DNA from: Gandjariella thermophila
GTDB lineage: Bacteria; Actinomycetota; Actinomycetes; Mycobacteriales; Pseudonocardiaceae
Reading direction: 5' to 3'
DNA length: 64,000 nt
Assembly (NCBI RefSeq): GCF_005405885.1
Contig: NZ_BJFL01000017.1
Location: 1 to 64,000 of the forward strand
Numbering within the stretch: the stretch's first letter is position 1; each line of letters begins with the position of its first letter. The position numbers and the translations under genes are program-made. Of the stretch, positions 44,374 to 53,547 are shown piece by piece. Below the pieces are notes generated by a model. It saw nothing but the letters and a program-made list of their open reading frames with translations, made no database searches and was not told the DNA's origin.

Positions 44374-45638
44374 CGCTCGTCCCTCGCCGGTCGGGCCAAC
44401 ACCACCGCGCTCTGGAAGCCGCCGAAGCCGCTGCCCACGCTGAGCACCGTGTCGGTGCGCTGCTCGCGCGCGGTCAGCGGCACGTAGTCGAGGTCGCACG
44501 CCGGGTCCTTCTCGTGCAGGTTCGCGGTCGGCGGCACCACGCCGTGCTCCATGGCCAGCGCGCACGCGGCCAGTTCGATGGAACCGATCGCACCGAGCGA
44601 GTGCCCGATCATCGACTTGATCGAGCTCACCGGAATCCGGTAGGCGAGGTCACCGAGGCTGCGCTTGAAGGCGGTGGTCTCGTGCAGGTCGTTCTGCTTG
44701 GTGCCGGAACCGTGTGCGTTGATGTAGTCGATGTCCTCGCCGACCACCCGCGCCTGGTCCATCGCCGACCTGATCGCCTCGGCCATCTCCCGGCCGTCCG
44801 GCCGCAGGCCGGTCATATGGTAGGCGTTACTCCGCGCGGCGAACCCGGCGATCTCGGCGTAGATGTGCGCGCCGCGCCGCCGCGCGTGCTCCAACTCCTC
44901 GAGCACGAACACGGCCGCTCCCTCGCCGAGCACGAAGCCGTTGCGGGTCCGGTCGAACGGCCGCGACGCCGTTTCGGCGCGGTCGTTGTCCGGCGAGGTC
45001 GCCCGGATCGCATCGAAGCAGGCCACGGTGATCGGCGAGATGGGCGCGTCCGATGCGCCGGCCAGCATGACGTCCGCGCTGCCCTCGCGGATCAGGTCGG
45101 CGCCGTACCCGACGGCGTCCAGACCGGAGGTGCAGCCGGTGGAGATCACCGCCGCCGGACCCTCCGCGCCGACCGCCCAGGCGACCTCGGCCGCCAGCGG
45201 CGTCGGGACCAGGTACTCGAACAGGTGATCCACCGCGAGCTCGTGCTTGACCAGCCAGTGCTGGCCGTTCTCGCTCACCCGCGCGTACTCGGTGTCCAGC
45301 CCGATGGTGCAGCCGACCGCGCTGCCCATGCTCACCGCGGTGCGCTCCGGAACCAGGTCCGCCACCGTGAGGCCGCTGTCGGCCAGTGCGTCCTTCGCGG
45401 ACGCCAGCGCCAGCAGCACCACCCGGTCCAGCCGGTCCACCTGCTCGGCGGTGAACCCCTCGAGTTCCGCATCGAAGTCGATCTCGGCGGCGATGCGGGA
45501 CCGGAACTGGGACGGGTCGAACGAGGAGATGATCCTGGTCGCGGTCCGCCCAGAACTGATCAGGTCCCAGAACGCCTTGGTCCCGACTCCACCGGGAGCA
45601 CGGACGCCCAGTCCGGTGATGACAGCCTTCCTACTCAC
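44370..45638 (-). CDS. Ketosynthase alpha subunit (KS-alpha)
   Basis: 422 residues, exactly the family length. The active-site Cys169 (ISTGCTSGLDA), His309 (NAHGSGTKQND) and His346 (IGHSLGAIG) are intact. GTG at 45638 shares GTGA with the cupin stop, and an ATG 23 codons earlier is rejected because it would overlap deeply. It catalyses decarboxylative Claisen elongation of the poly-beta-ketone with malonyl-ACP. No priming KSIII or acyltransferase is in the window, so malonyl decarboxylation by KS/CLF or direct use of an acyl-CoA from E1/E2 must prime it. Confidence 0.96.
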   Translation of the reverse strand: MSRKAVITGLGVRAPGGVGTKAFWDLISSGRTATRIISSFDPSQFRSRIAAEIDFDAELEGFTAEQVDRLDRVVLLALASAKDALADSGLTVADLVPERTAVSMGSAVGCTIGLDTEYARVSENGQHWLVKHELAVDHLFEYLVPTPLAAEVAWAVGAEGPAAVISTGCTSGLDAVGYGADLIREGSADVMLAGASDAPISPITVACFDAIRATSPDNDRAETASRPFDRTRNGFVLGEGAAVFVLEELEHARRRGAHIYAEIAGFAARSNAYHMTGLRPDGREMAEAIRSAMDQARVVGEDIDYINAHGSGTKQNDLHETTAFKRSLGDLAYRIPVSSIKSMIGHSLGAIGSIELAACALAMEHGVVPPTANLHEKDPACDLDYVPLTAREQRTDTVLSVGSGFGGFQSAVVLARPARDER

Positions 45639-46060
45639 TCGGTACCTCCCACACGCGGAGGCGCGTCGTCCGGGAAGGGAACCGGTTCCGTGTCGACGTG
45701 TCCCCATTCCGGGCGTGGCGCGAGCGGCGTGATCTGGTAGACGACAAAGGCCTGCGTAGTGCCGACATTCTCGATAGAGTGACGCTGACCCCGAGTTATC
45801 AGCAGCGCCTCGTTCTCCCCCGCGGTGACCTCCTCGCCGTCAATGCGGAACAGCAGCGAACCGCGGACGACGAAAAGGAACTTGTCCGAGTACGGGTGAT
45901 AGCACTCCGCGACGCGTTCCCCGTCCTCCAGGGTCACCGTTCCCATGAAGCCGGAGATGGCACTGACCGAGGTCGGCGTCAGCAAGGCTCGCGTCTTCCC
46001 GCCCTGCCGGCGACTCGGCGTCACCTCACTCATCGCGACCTTGATCGAACGCTTTGGCAT
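45635..46060 (-). CDS. Cupin polyketide cyclase (TcmJ / WhiE-ORFII type)
   Basis: 141 residues. A single cupin barrel carries ECYHPYSDKFLFVVRGSLLF and GENEALLITRGQRHSIENVG, with metal-site His residues and a Glu-like set. It starts MPKRSIKVAMSEVTPSRRQG, like TcmJ. AAGGGA precedes ATG by six bases. It is first in the operon cupin-KSalpha-CLF-ACP-OMT-AccDA-AccB-AccC-OMT-ABM-DUF1772. Such cupins help close later rings in pentangular and tetracenomycin pathways. Confidence 0.92.
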   Translation of the reverse strand: MPKRSIKVAMSEVTPSRRQGGKTRALLTPTSVSAISGFMGTVTLEDGERVAECYHPYSDKFLFVVRGSLLFRIDGEEVTAGENEALLITRGQRHSIENVGTTQAFVVYQITPLAPRPEWGHVDTEPVPFPDDAPPRVGGTE

Positions 46061-46212
46061 GCGAGTTCCCTTTCGGATGGGTCACGGAAGGCGACCGGCG
46101 CGGCGCTGCGTTCGGGAACCCACTCTGCCCGGCCACGGTCTAGCCGGCAGTGAAAACCGCTGAAGCCATCCGATATGCGAAGTCGGTGACCATGGCGCGC
46201 CGGGACACGAAA

Positions 46213-46269
46213 AAGTGCCTGTCGCGCACCGGTGCCGGGGGCTGGGCCCACGGTGCGGGACAGGCACTT
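46213..46269 (-). terminator. Terminator of the aromatase gene
   Basis: GTGCCTGTCGCGCACCG pairs with CGGTGCGGGACAGGCAC at 16 of 17 positions. On the minus strand it is followed by TTTTT. It isolates the aromatase/cyclase transcript from the cupin-PKS operon downstream, whose promoter must therefore lie in 46061-46212. Confidence 0.85.
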
Positions 46270-46319
46270 CCGGGACGTCCGCGACGGGCCACGCTGCCTC
46301 GCCGTGGCCGGGACCGTGC

Positions 46320-46931
<612 letters not shown>

Positions 46932-47019
46932 TCAAACCACGCGGAGTTGACTCCTGCCTCTTTCTCCAGCGATGGTGGACCGCTTTTCAAGCCGGAAGGA
47001 CACGAAATTTCAGCCGTTC

Positions 47020-49809
47020 TCACCCGGCCGATGTGAGCGCCGGCCGGGAGCCGCTCGGCACGCCGCTGGCCGGCTCGACCCGGCACCCGGCGGCCAGGTC
47101 GAGGACCAGCGCGTGCCCGGCCCACCGGGCCTCCAACCGGGCGACGCCGAACTCCACCCGGCAGGCGGGGTTGTCCAGGTGCGGCGGCGTCTCCGGCCGG
47201 CCGTCCCCGTCCAGGTCGGCCGGTCGACCGTCCACGGTGAACGGTCCGCTCCAGTCCAGCCGCAGCGACCTACCGTCCCGGGTGATCCAACCGACCGTGG
47301 GCCCGGGGCCGAACTCCGGCTCGGCCAGGGACGCCACGAACTCCGCCAGGTCGCCGACCAAGCCGTGGCCGGCGTCGGCGACGGTGGCCACGTACGCCCG
47401 GCCGTCACCGCGCGGCCACCACTCCTGCCACGCCGTTTCCCCCGCGGTGACCGGCTCGAACCCGCCCTGCGCGGCCACCGCGACGAACCCGTCGCCGACC
47501 CGCCCGGCCAGCCATGGCCCGGCCACGACCCATTCGTCCATTCCGGACGCGGGGAACCACAGGTGGGTGCGCGGGTCGGGATCGTCCGGCGGGAAGCGGT
47601 GCAGCACCAGCACGGTGTCCCGGTGCTGGCGGGCGCGGGGCAACACCCGGTGGCCAGCCCACGCGTTCGGCCGCGCCGACGAGGTGTGCGCCGACGCCGC
47701 CGGGTGGGTGGCGAACACCTGGACCTCCGAGCCCAGCGTCGCGCCCCAGATGTGCTCCTGCAGCCCGGGCAGGCCGAAGCGGTAGTCCTGCACGCTGGAC
47801 AGCATCGCCGCCGGGGTGCGCCAGATGCGCACGTCCGAGGCGTACGGCCGGTCCAGCAGGTCGTGCCGGTCGCGGTAGGTCCCCCGGTACACCTGGCGGC
47901 CGTCCCACTCGGCCGGCGGCTCGGTGGCGACCGCCCGCACCAGCGGCGGCAGCCGGTACACCCGCGCCGTGGCCAGTGCGGTGGCCGGCAGCACGGCCGC
48001 GTTCAGCGCGCCGGTACCCCACAGCAGCCACATGATCGGGGCCGTCTCCTCCAGGCGGGAGGACCGCAGCGTCTGGGTGTAGGACCGGCCGTGCGCCGCG
48101 CCGTGCACGCCGCGCCACGAGTTGCTCGCCAGCGACAGCAACGCCTTGTCCAGCAACGCCTCGGCCAGCCGCGCCAGCCGCTCGTCCGCCGCGTACTCGA
48201 CCAGGGACACCAGGGCGAGCGAGTCGATGGCGAGGTAGGCGTTGGAGTCGAACTCGCTGAACCCGCCGGCGAGCTTGCGCCGCAGCCACTCCCCGGCGAG
48301 CGCCCGCCCGTGCTCGGCGTGCCGCTCGCCGGTCCACCCGGTGTTGCGGAACTCCCGCTCGGGGAATGCCTCCCCGGCGAGGATCTCCGCGGTGTGCCAG
48401 ACCAGTTGGTGGTTCTCGGTGAAGTAACACATCGCGTCCAGGCCCGGCTGGTCGATCCAGTACTTCAGGCCGGAAAGCGACTCGGCGACCCGCTCGCGCA
48501 GCCCCTCGGGCCAGGCGCGACCGGCCAGCCGGTGCCACAGGTGCAGCAGCCCAACGGCCTCGAAGTCGGCGCAGTCCGCGCGGGAGTCCACCATGGCCAG
48601 TCCGGGAGCCACGTCCTCGGCCCGGACCGGGGCGGTCGGGTCGAGTGCGGTCGCGGCGAGCGCCCGCGCCGCGCCCGGCTGGCCGGCGGCGACGTGCCGG
48701 AGCAGTTCGTCGCGCCAGGCGGCGGGATCGTCGCCGACCGGTGCCTCACGGCGCTTGTGCGGCAGCACGGCCACGTGCAGGGTCCGGAACACCGGGCAGC
48801 GCGGGTCGTCCACCCGCACGGAAAGCCGGGTCTCGCCGGTGGTGAGCATCGAGGCGGTGGCGTCCCCGTCGAGGGCCGCGTCGCCGGGCATACCGTCCAC
48901 GGTGGACGAACCGAGCGGGATCCGGCCGCGGCCGGTGGCGTCCAGCCGGAGCCGGGTGACCCGGCGGCCGGAACCGGGACCGGCCACCGCCACGGCCAGC
49001 GCGGCCCCGGGCGGGCCGGTCAGTTCCGCCACCGGCTCGGTCAACGCCCAGCGCGGCGAGCCGACCCGGTCGAGGATCTGCTCGGCGGTGGCGGAGGCGT
49101 ACTCGTCGGCACCCGGGCTGGGCAGCACGACCCGCACCGGCAGCCCGAGCACCCGCAGGGCGGCGACGTGCCGGCACTCGCGGAAGGCCACCTGCCAGGT
49201 GGCCAGCACGATCCGGGTGGTGCCGGACTCCAGCCGGACCGGTACCCGGTGCCGCACCGGCTCCATGTAGCTGACGTCGTCGAACTGCGCGACCAGCGTG
49301 TCACCCACCCACAGCGCGCCCGGCCCGGTGCAGGCCAGTTCCAGGGTGCGCCACTCGGCCTGGTCCACCTCCAGCACCGTGCCGGCCACCGCGTGCCGGT
49401 ACTCCGGCGTGTAGCAGAACCGGCTCCAGTCCACCAGCCCGTCCGCGCCGGTGTGCACCCTGCCCCACCGGCCGGTGTCCACCCGCCCGCCGCCGGGCGC
49501 CACCCAGCGCAGTTCGCCACCCTCCACCGGATCGGGCAGAGGCTGATCGGTGACCAGCGGTCGCCGCGCGTACAGCCGCCGCTTCAGCGGCGCCACGTCC
49601 GGTCCGTTGGTCAGCGTCCACCGGCCGCCCGGCCCCCACGGGCTGCCCCCGGCGCCCAGCACCTGGTCCAGGTCGGTGCACGGCGCGGACCACGCCGGGC
49701 CGGCCAGCCAGTCCCGGACGAACCCGCGCTCGTCCAGCCCGTGCGTGGTGCGGCCGGTGACCGCGGCAGGAAGGCCGTCCGATGTGGACGGAGCATGGTC
49801 GTTCGGCAT
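47020..49809 (-). CDS. Large protein of unknown function in a sugar-uptake operon
   Basis: 929 residues, no signal peptide. I do not recognise a named family. The first 370 residues look all-beta (carbohydrate-binding-like, for example VLEVDQAEWRTLELACTGPG, ESGTTRIVLATWQVAF). The middle (about 400-690) is helical with glycosidase-like patches CYFTENHQLVWHTAEILAGE, FREF-like EFRNTGWTGERHAEHGRALA and FSEFDSNAYLAIDSLALVSL, reminiscent of alpha/alpha-toroid hydrolases or lyases. The end is beta-rich. It follows the permease by six bases in the ABC operon, so cytoplasmic breakdown of an imported glycan fragment is a fair inference. Confidence 0.8.
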   Translation of the reverse strand: MPNDHAPSTSDGLPAAVTGRTTHGLDERGFVRDWLAGPAWSAPCTDLDQVLGAGGSPWGPGGRWTLTNGPDVAPLKRRLYARRPLVTDQPLPDPVEGGELRWVAPGGGRVDTGRWGRVHTGADGLVDWSRFCYTPEYRHAVAGTVLEVDQAEWRTLELACTGPGALWVGDTLVAQFDDVSYMEPVRHRVPVRLESGTTRIVLATWQVAFRECRHVAALRVLGLPVRVVLPSPGADEYASATAEQILDRVGSPRWALTEPVAELTGPPGAALAVAVAGPGSGRRVTRLRLDATGRGRIPLGSSTVDGMPGDAALDGDATASMLTTGETRLSVRVDDPRCPVFRTLHVAVLPHKRREAPVGDDPAAWRDELLRHVAAGQPGAARALAATALDPTAPVRAEDVAPGLAMVDSRADCADFEAVGLLHLWHRLAGRAWPEGLRERVAESLSGLKYWIDQPGLDAMCYFTENHQLVWHTAEILAGEAFPEREFRNTGWTGERHAEHGRALAGEWLRRKLAGGFSEFDSNAYLAIDSLALVSLVEYAADERLARLAEALLDKALLSLASNSWRGVHGAAHGRSYTQTLRSSRLEETAPIMWLLWGTGALNAAVLPATALATARVYRLPPLVRAVATEPPAEWDGRQVYRGTYRDRHDLLDRPYASDVRIWRTPAAMLSSVQDYRFGLPGLQEHIWGATLGSEVQVFATHPAASAHTSSARPNAWAGHRVLPRARQHRDTVLVLHRFPPDDPDPRTHLWFPASGMDEWVVAGPWLAGRVGDGFVAVAAQGGFEPVTAGETAWQEWWPRGDGRAYVATVADAGHGLVGDLAEFVASLAEPEFGPGPTVGWITRDGRSLRLDWSGPFTVDGRPADLDGDGRPETPPHLDNPACRVEFGVARLEARWAGHALVLDLAAGCRVEPASGVPSGSRPALTSAG

Positions 49810-49815
49810 GAACCC

Positions 49816-50745
49816 TCACTTCAGCCCGGTCTGCGCGATACCGCTGACGATCTGGCGCTGCAACGCCAGGAAGATCAACACGACCGGGGCGATCGACAGC
49901 ACGGACATCGCCAGCACCAGGTTGAACGGGATGACGAGCTGGCTGGAGAAGCGCGCCAGGGCCACCGGCAGGGTGTACACCGACTCGTCCTGAGCGACGA
50001 TCAGCGGCCACAGGAAGTCATTCCACCGCCAGATCACCGAGAAGATGGCCACCACCGCGAGCGCCGGTCGGCACAGCGGCAGCACGATCCGCCAGAAGAT
50101 GGCGAACTCGCCGGCGCCGTCGATGCGGGCCGCCTCGATGGTCTCGTCCGGCAGCGTCAGCATGTACTGGCGCAGCAGGAACACCCCGGTGGGGGTGGCG
50201 GCCGGCGGGATGATCATGCCCCACAGGCTGTTCACCAGGCCCAGCGAGGACACCATCTGGTACACCGGCAGGAAGATCACCTGCAGCGGGATCATGATGG
50301 TGGCCAGGGTGACCACGAACAGCGCGTCCCGGCCGCGGAAGTTGTACTTGGCCAGGGCGTAGGCCGCCATCGCGTTGATGGCCAGGGTCAGCGCGGTCGC
50401 GCCGGCGGTGACCAGCACGCTGTTCAGGAAGTAGCGGCCGAAGTCGAACGAGGTCAGCGCCTGCGCGTAGTTGCCGAACGAGGGGTGCGCCGGGAACGGG
50501 GTCGGTGGCCGGCGGGCCAACTCGTCCGGGGACTTGAAGCTGCTCAGCAGCGCCCACACCACCGGAGCGAGCACGGCCAGCGCACCGGCGGTCAGCACGG
50601 TGGTGCGCACCACGATGCCGGTGGACGGCGGCCGGCCGCCGATCGAGGTCCACCGCCCCGGTCGCCGCGCGGGACGCCCCACCCGCGCGCTGGTCGGGCG
50701 CGCTCCCGCGGCGTCGGCCGGCACGTCGTTGGCCAGAGTGCTCAC
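49816..50745 (-). CDS. Carbohydrate ABC transporter permease (MalG-like)
   Basis: 309 residues from GTG (VSTLANDVPAD) with AAGGGA upstream. Six hydrophobic helices are present (for example TTVLTAGALAVLAPVVWALL, LVLAMSVLSIAPVVLIFLAL), and the EAA motif reads EAARIDGAGEFAIFWRIVLPL-like with the expected Gly. CUT1-type inner-membrane subunit. It pairs with the neighbouring MalF-like permease and the lipoprotein binding protein. No ATPase is encoded here, so a shared MsiK-like ATPase is expected, as is usual in actinomycetes. Confidence 0.93.
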   Translation of the reverse strand: MSTLANDVPADAAGARPTSARVGRPARRPGRWTSIGGRPPSTGIVVRTTVLTAGALAVLAPVVWALLSSFKSPDELARRPPTPFPAHPSFGNYAQALTSFDFGRYFLNSVLVTAGATALTLAINAMAAYALAKYNFRGRDALFVVTLATIMIPLQVIFLPVYQMVSSLGLVNSLWGMIIPPAATPTGVFLLRQYMLTLPDETIEAARIDGAGEFAIFWRIVLPLCRPALAVVAIFSVIWRWNDFLWPLIVAQDESVYTLPVALARFSSQLVIPFNLVLAMSVLSIAPVVLIFLALQRQIVSGIAQTGLK

Positions 50746-50857
50746 CGTGCATCCCTTCTCGCGAGTTCGCGCGCGACCGTGGTCACGTTGGCTGACGCGG
50801 CTTGACGCACGCATCAGGGAGCCGCCTCTCGCCGGGTGCCGTGGGCGGGTGGTCGCA

Positions 50858-51796
50858 TCAGATCGCCTCCCGCCGGCGGCCGATCGCGTAGTTCAGCAGG
50901 GTCACGCCGAACACGGTCAGGAACAGGATCACGCCGGCCGCGCTGGCCAAGCCGTACCGGATCGGCGACTCGAAGGCCTTCAGGTAGATGTACTGCACGA
51001 TCAGCGTGGTGGCGCCGACCGGGCCGCCGCCGGTCAGGGTGTAGATGAAGTCGAACGCCTGGAAGCCGGCGATGGTCGCCAGCACCACCACGACCAGCGT
51101 GGTGGGTCGGAGCAGCGGCAGGGTGATCGTGCGCACCCGCTGCCACGCGCCGGCGCCGTCGATCCGGGCCGCGTCGTACAGGCTGGGGTCGATGCCCTGC
51201 AGGCCGGCGAGCAGGATCATCGCGTAGAAGCCCAGGTGGGTCCACAGGCCGACGAAGATCGTCACTCCCATGGCCAGGTTGGGGTTGAGCAGCCAGCCCG
51301 GCGCGCCCAGGCCCATCGCGCCGAGCACCGTGTTGACCAGCCCGTTCTGCCGTTCCAGCGCCCAGTTCCAGATCAGGCCGACCACCACCGGTGAGATCAG
51401 CACCGGCAGGAAGTACGCCGCACGGAACAGCCCTCGCCCGCGAACCTGGGCGTTCAGCAGCAGCGCCAGCGCGGTGGCGGCGACGGTCACCAGGACGACG
51501 AACCCGACGACGAACACCGCGGTGTGCCTGGCGACCCCCCAGAACTCGGGATCGCTGAGGATCTCCCGGTAGTTGTCGGTGCCCACCCAGTTGAACCGCC
51601 GGCCGTTGCCGCTGTCGTACAGGCTGATGTTGAAGCTGTTGAGCGCCGGCCAGATGGTGAACAGGCCGAAGACCACCATGTTCGGCAGGATGAACAGGTA
51701 CGGCGCGACGGCGCGCGAGGTCAGCCGGCGCCGCCGTCGCCGGGTGGTCGGCGCCAGCTCACCATGGCCGGTCCGCCCACCGGACCCGGCCGTCAT
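50858..51796 (-). CDS. Carbohydrate ABC transporter permease (MalF-like)
   Basis: 312 residues. A basic N-terminus (TTRRRRRRLTSRAVAPYLFI) leads into six helices (LPNMVVFGLFTIWPALNSFN, VVGFVVLVTVAATALALLLN, and others). The EAA-type loop is DAARIDGAGAWQRVRTITLP. ATG overlaps the binding-protein stop (ATGA). Confidence 0.93.
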   Translation of the reverse strand: MTAGSGGRTGHGELAPTTRRRRRRLTSRAVAPYLFILPNMVVFGLFTIWPALNSFNISLYDSGNGRRFNWVGTDNYREILSDPEFWGVARHTAVFVVGFVVLVTVAATALALLLNAQVRGRGLFRAAYFLPVLISPVVVGLIWNWALERQNGLVNTVLGAMGLGAPGWLLNPNLAMGVTIFVGLWTHLGFYAMILLAGLQGIDPSLYDAARIDGAGAWQRVRTITLPLLRPTTLVVVVLATIAGFQAFDFIYTLTGGGPVGATTLIVQYIYLKAFESPIRYGLASAAGVILFLTVFGVTLLNYAIGRRREAI

Positions 51797-53106
51797 CTGG
51801 TCGTCTCCCGGACCAGCTTCGCCACCTGCTGCTTGACGTTGGACACCGCGGTGTTCACGTCCTCCTGGCCGGCGGTGACCTTGGCGATCTCGGCCACCAG
51901 GAAGCTGGCCGACCCGGTGAACGCGGGGCTGGCCTCGGCGGCGTAGGTGTCCTCCGGTGTCTTGGCGACGTCGTCGAGGAAGACCTTCATGTCCGCCGCG
52001 CGCTGCGGGTAGTCGATCCCGGTTGCCGTGAGGTCCTTGCGGGTGGGCATCCAGCCGGACTGCCGGTCCAGCGCGCGCTGGTTCTCCGTGCGGTTCATCC
52101 ACTGCACGAACGCGGCGGCGAGATCCGGGTTGGCGCTGTTCTTGAACGCCACCATGTACTTGCCGCCGGGGAATCCACCGCAGCGCTCCTGGCAGGGGTT
52201 GGGCACCGCCGCCCAGGTGAACCTGGCGTTCTTCGCGAACTGCGCCACCTGCCAGTTACCGGAGATGTACACCGGCACCGCCTGGGCGAGGAACATGTCG
52301 TTGGCGCCCTTGTACCTGGTGCCCGACTCCAGCCAGAAGTCCTTCGACATCACGCCGGACTTCATCAGGTCGGTCAGCGCGCCGAGCGCCCTGGCCGCCT
52401 TGCCGGAATCCAACGCCTCCTGGCCGTTCTGGCCGATCATGGTGGTGCCGAACTGGCTCAGCACGGTGCTGACCCGGTGCCCGGACTTGTCGATCGCCAG
52501 CGCGGATTCCATGTGGTTGGCCTCGGCCACCTTCCTCGCGTCGGCGACCATCTGGTCCCAGGTCCACGTCGATCCCGCGGCCGGCACGGGCACTCCGGCG
52601 CGGTTGAACGCGTCCACGTTGATCAACGGGCCGTTCATGGTCAGGTCGCTCGGCACCGCGTACATGTGCCCCTGGCCGTCGTCGGACGCCTTCGCCTCGC
52701 CGGGGATGAACTCGTTCGGATAGTCCTTGCCGAAGTAACGGGTGAAGTCGACCAGCGCGTCGGCGTACGGGTGCCAGTCCTGCACCCGGGCCACCTCGGG
52801 CACGCTGCTGCCGGACACCCGAGCCTGCAGCGTCTTCTCCAGGTCGGAGAACGGCACCAGTTGCAGGTTGACCTTCGCGCCGGTCTCCTGTTCGAAGGCG
52901 GCGATCCGCTCCCGCGTCGCCTGCTCGTCCGGGCCGTCGGTGAAGTACACGTAGGTCAGCGTCTTGCCCCGGAAACCGGACCAGTTGACCGTGGTCGGGG
53001 CCGCCGCCTTGTCCTCGCCACCGGAACCCGGCGCGCAGGCGCCGAGCGCGACGGCGAGGCTGCCGGCGAGCACCGCACCCAGCAGGCGCGCAGGTGGTCG
53101 CACCAT
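51793..53106 (-). CDS. Sugar ABC transporter substrate-binding lipoprotein
   Basis: 437 residues. A signal peptide with lipobox LGAC (VLAGSLAVALGACAPGSGG) precedes a family-1 extracellular solute-binding protein (TWDQMV-type block STWTWDQMVADARKVAEANH, NWQVAQFAKNARFTWAAVPN, GGKYMVAFKNSANPDLAAAF). First gene of the uptake operon and directly controlled by the palindromic operator upstream. The ligand is probably an oligosaccharide; identity unknown. Confidence 0.94.
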   Translation of the reverse strand: MVRPPARLLGAVLAGSLAVALGACAPGSGGEDKAAAPTTVNWSGFRGKTLTYVYFTDGPDEQATRERIAAFEQETGAKVNLQLVPFSDLEKTLQARVSGSSVPEVARVQDWHPYADALVDFTRYFGKDYPNEFIPGEAKASDDGQGHMYAVPSDLTMNGPLINVDAFNRAGVPVPAAGSTWTWDQMVADARKVAEANHMESALAIDKSGHRVSTVLSQFGTTMIGQNGQEALDSGKAARALGALTDLMKSGVMSKDFWLESGTRYKGANDMFLAQAVPVYISGNWQVAQFAKNARFTWAAVPNPCQERCGGFPGGKYMVAFKNSANPDLAAAFVQWMNRTENQRALDRQSGWMPTRKDLTATGIDYPQRAADMKVFLDDVAKTPEDTYAAEASPAFTGSASFLVAEIAKVTAGQEDVNTAVSNVKQQVAKLVRETTR

Positions 53107-53167
53107 CGGTCCACCCTCCTGGTGCCGCGGTTCGGCTTGCCCGCACCGGGTATCGGCACCGTCTCGT

Positions 53168-53216
53168 CTGGAAAGCGCTTTCCAGGCAGGATGGTAGACC
53201 GTCCTGCCGATGTCAA
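53168..53216 (-). promoter_or_regulatory. Promoter with LacI-type operator for the sugar-uptake operon
   Basis: On the minus strand TTGACA (53211-53216), 17 bases, then CATCCT (53188-53193). Immediately downstream is the 18-bp perfect palindrome CTGGAAAGCGCTTTCCAG (53168-53185), with the central CG of LacI/GalR-family sites. The operator would cover the transcription start. No LacI-family gene lies in the window. Confidence 0.8.
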
Positions 53217-53273
53217 GGACGCGGACCAGGCCCGCGGTGACCCCGGCCCACGCCGCCGCGCGGCCGGCGCCGG

Positions 53274-53472
53274 GTGACCGTGCTCCCGGCGCGCGCCAAC
53301 ACCCAGCCCGCGTTCGGCGCCTGTCTCGGCGACCCGACCCGGCCCGTGGCCATGCCCGCCGGGCTGATCGTGCTCGCCATCGCCCGTGACCGGATTCACG
53401 CGATCACCCGGTTCCACACCGACGCCCTCTACCCCCGGTCCGGGCTGCCCGAGTCGCTGCCCGAACCGGCGG
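53274..53472 (+). pseudogene. C-terminal remnant of an ECF sigma factor (SnoaL-domain type)
   Basis: The frame shows NTQPAFGACLGDP and then GLIVLAIARDRIHAITRFHTDALYPRSGLPESLP. This matches the end of SigG/SigJ-like ECF sigma factors that carry an NTF2-like C-terminal domain. The sigma regions 2 and 4 and most of the domain are missing, so it is a truncated leftover. The rest of the open frame is low-complexity Pro/Arg and probably not similar to anything. Confidence 0.6.
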
Positions 53473-53547
53473 CCCCACCCCGACCGGACACCCGGCGACG
53501 ACCAGGGGCGCTGGGATACGATCGGCGGTGAGATCGGGGAGGGCGAG

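Noticed and set aside
46972-50805. 1277-residue plus-strand open frame
   Set aside because: Runs opposite the unknown 929-residue gene and the MalG-like permease; composition is typical of an antisense shadow (Gln/Arg/Gly/Pro-rich) with no domain.
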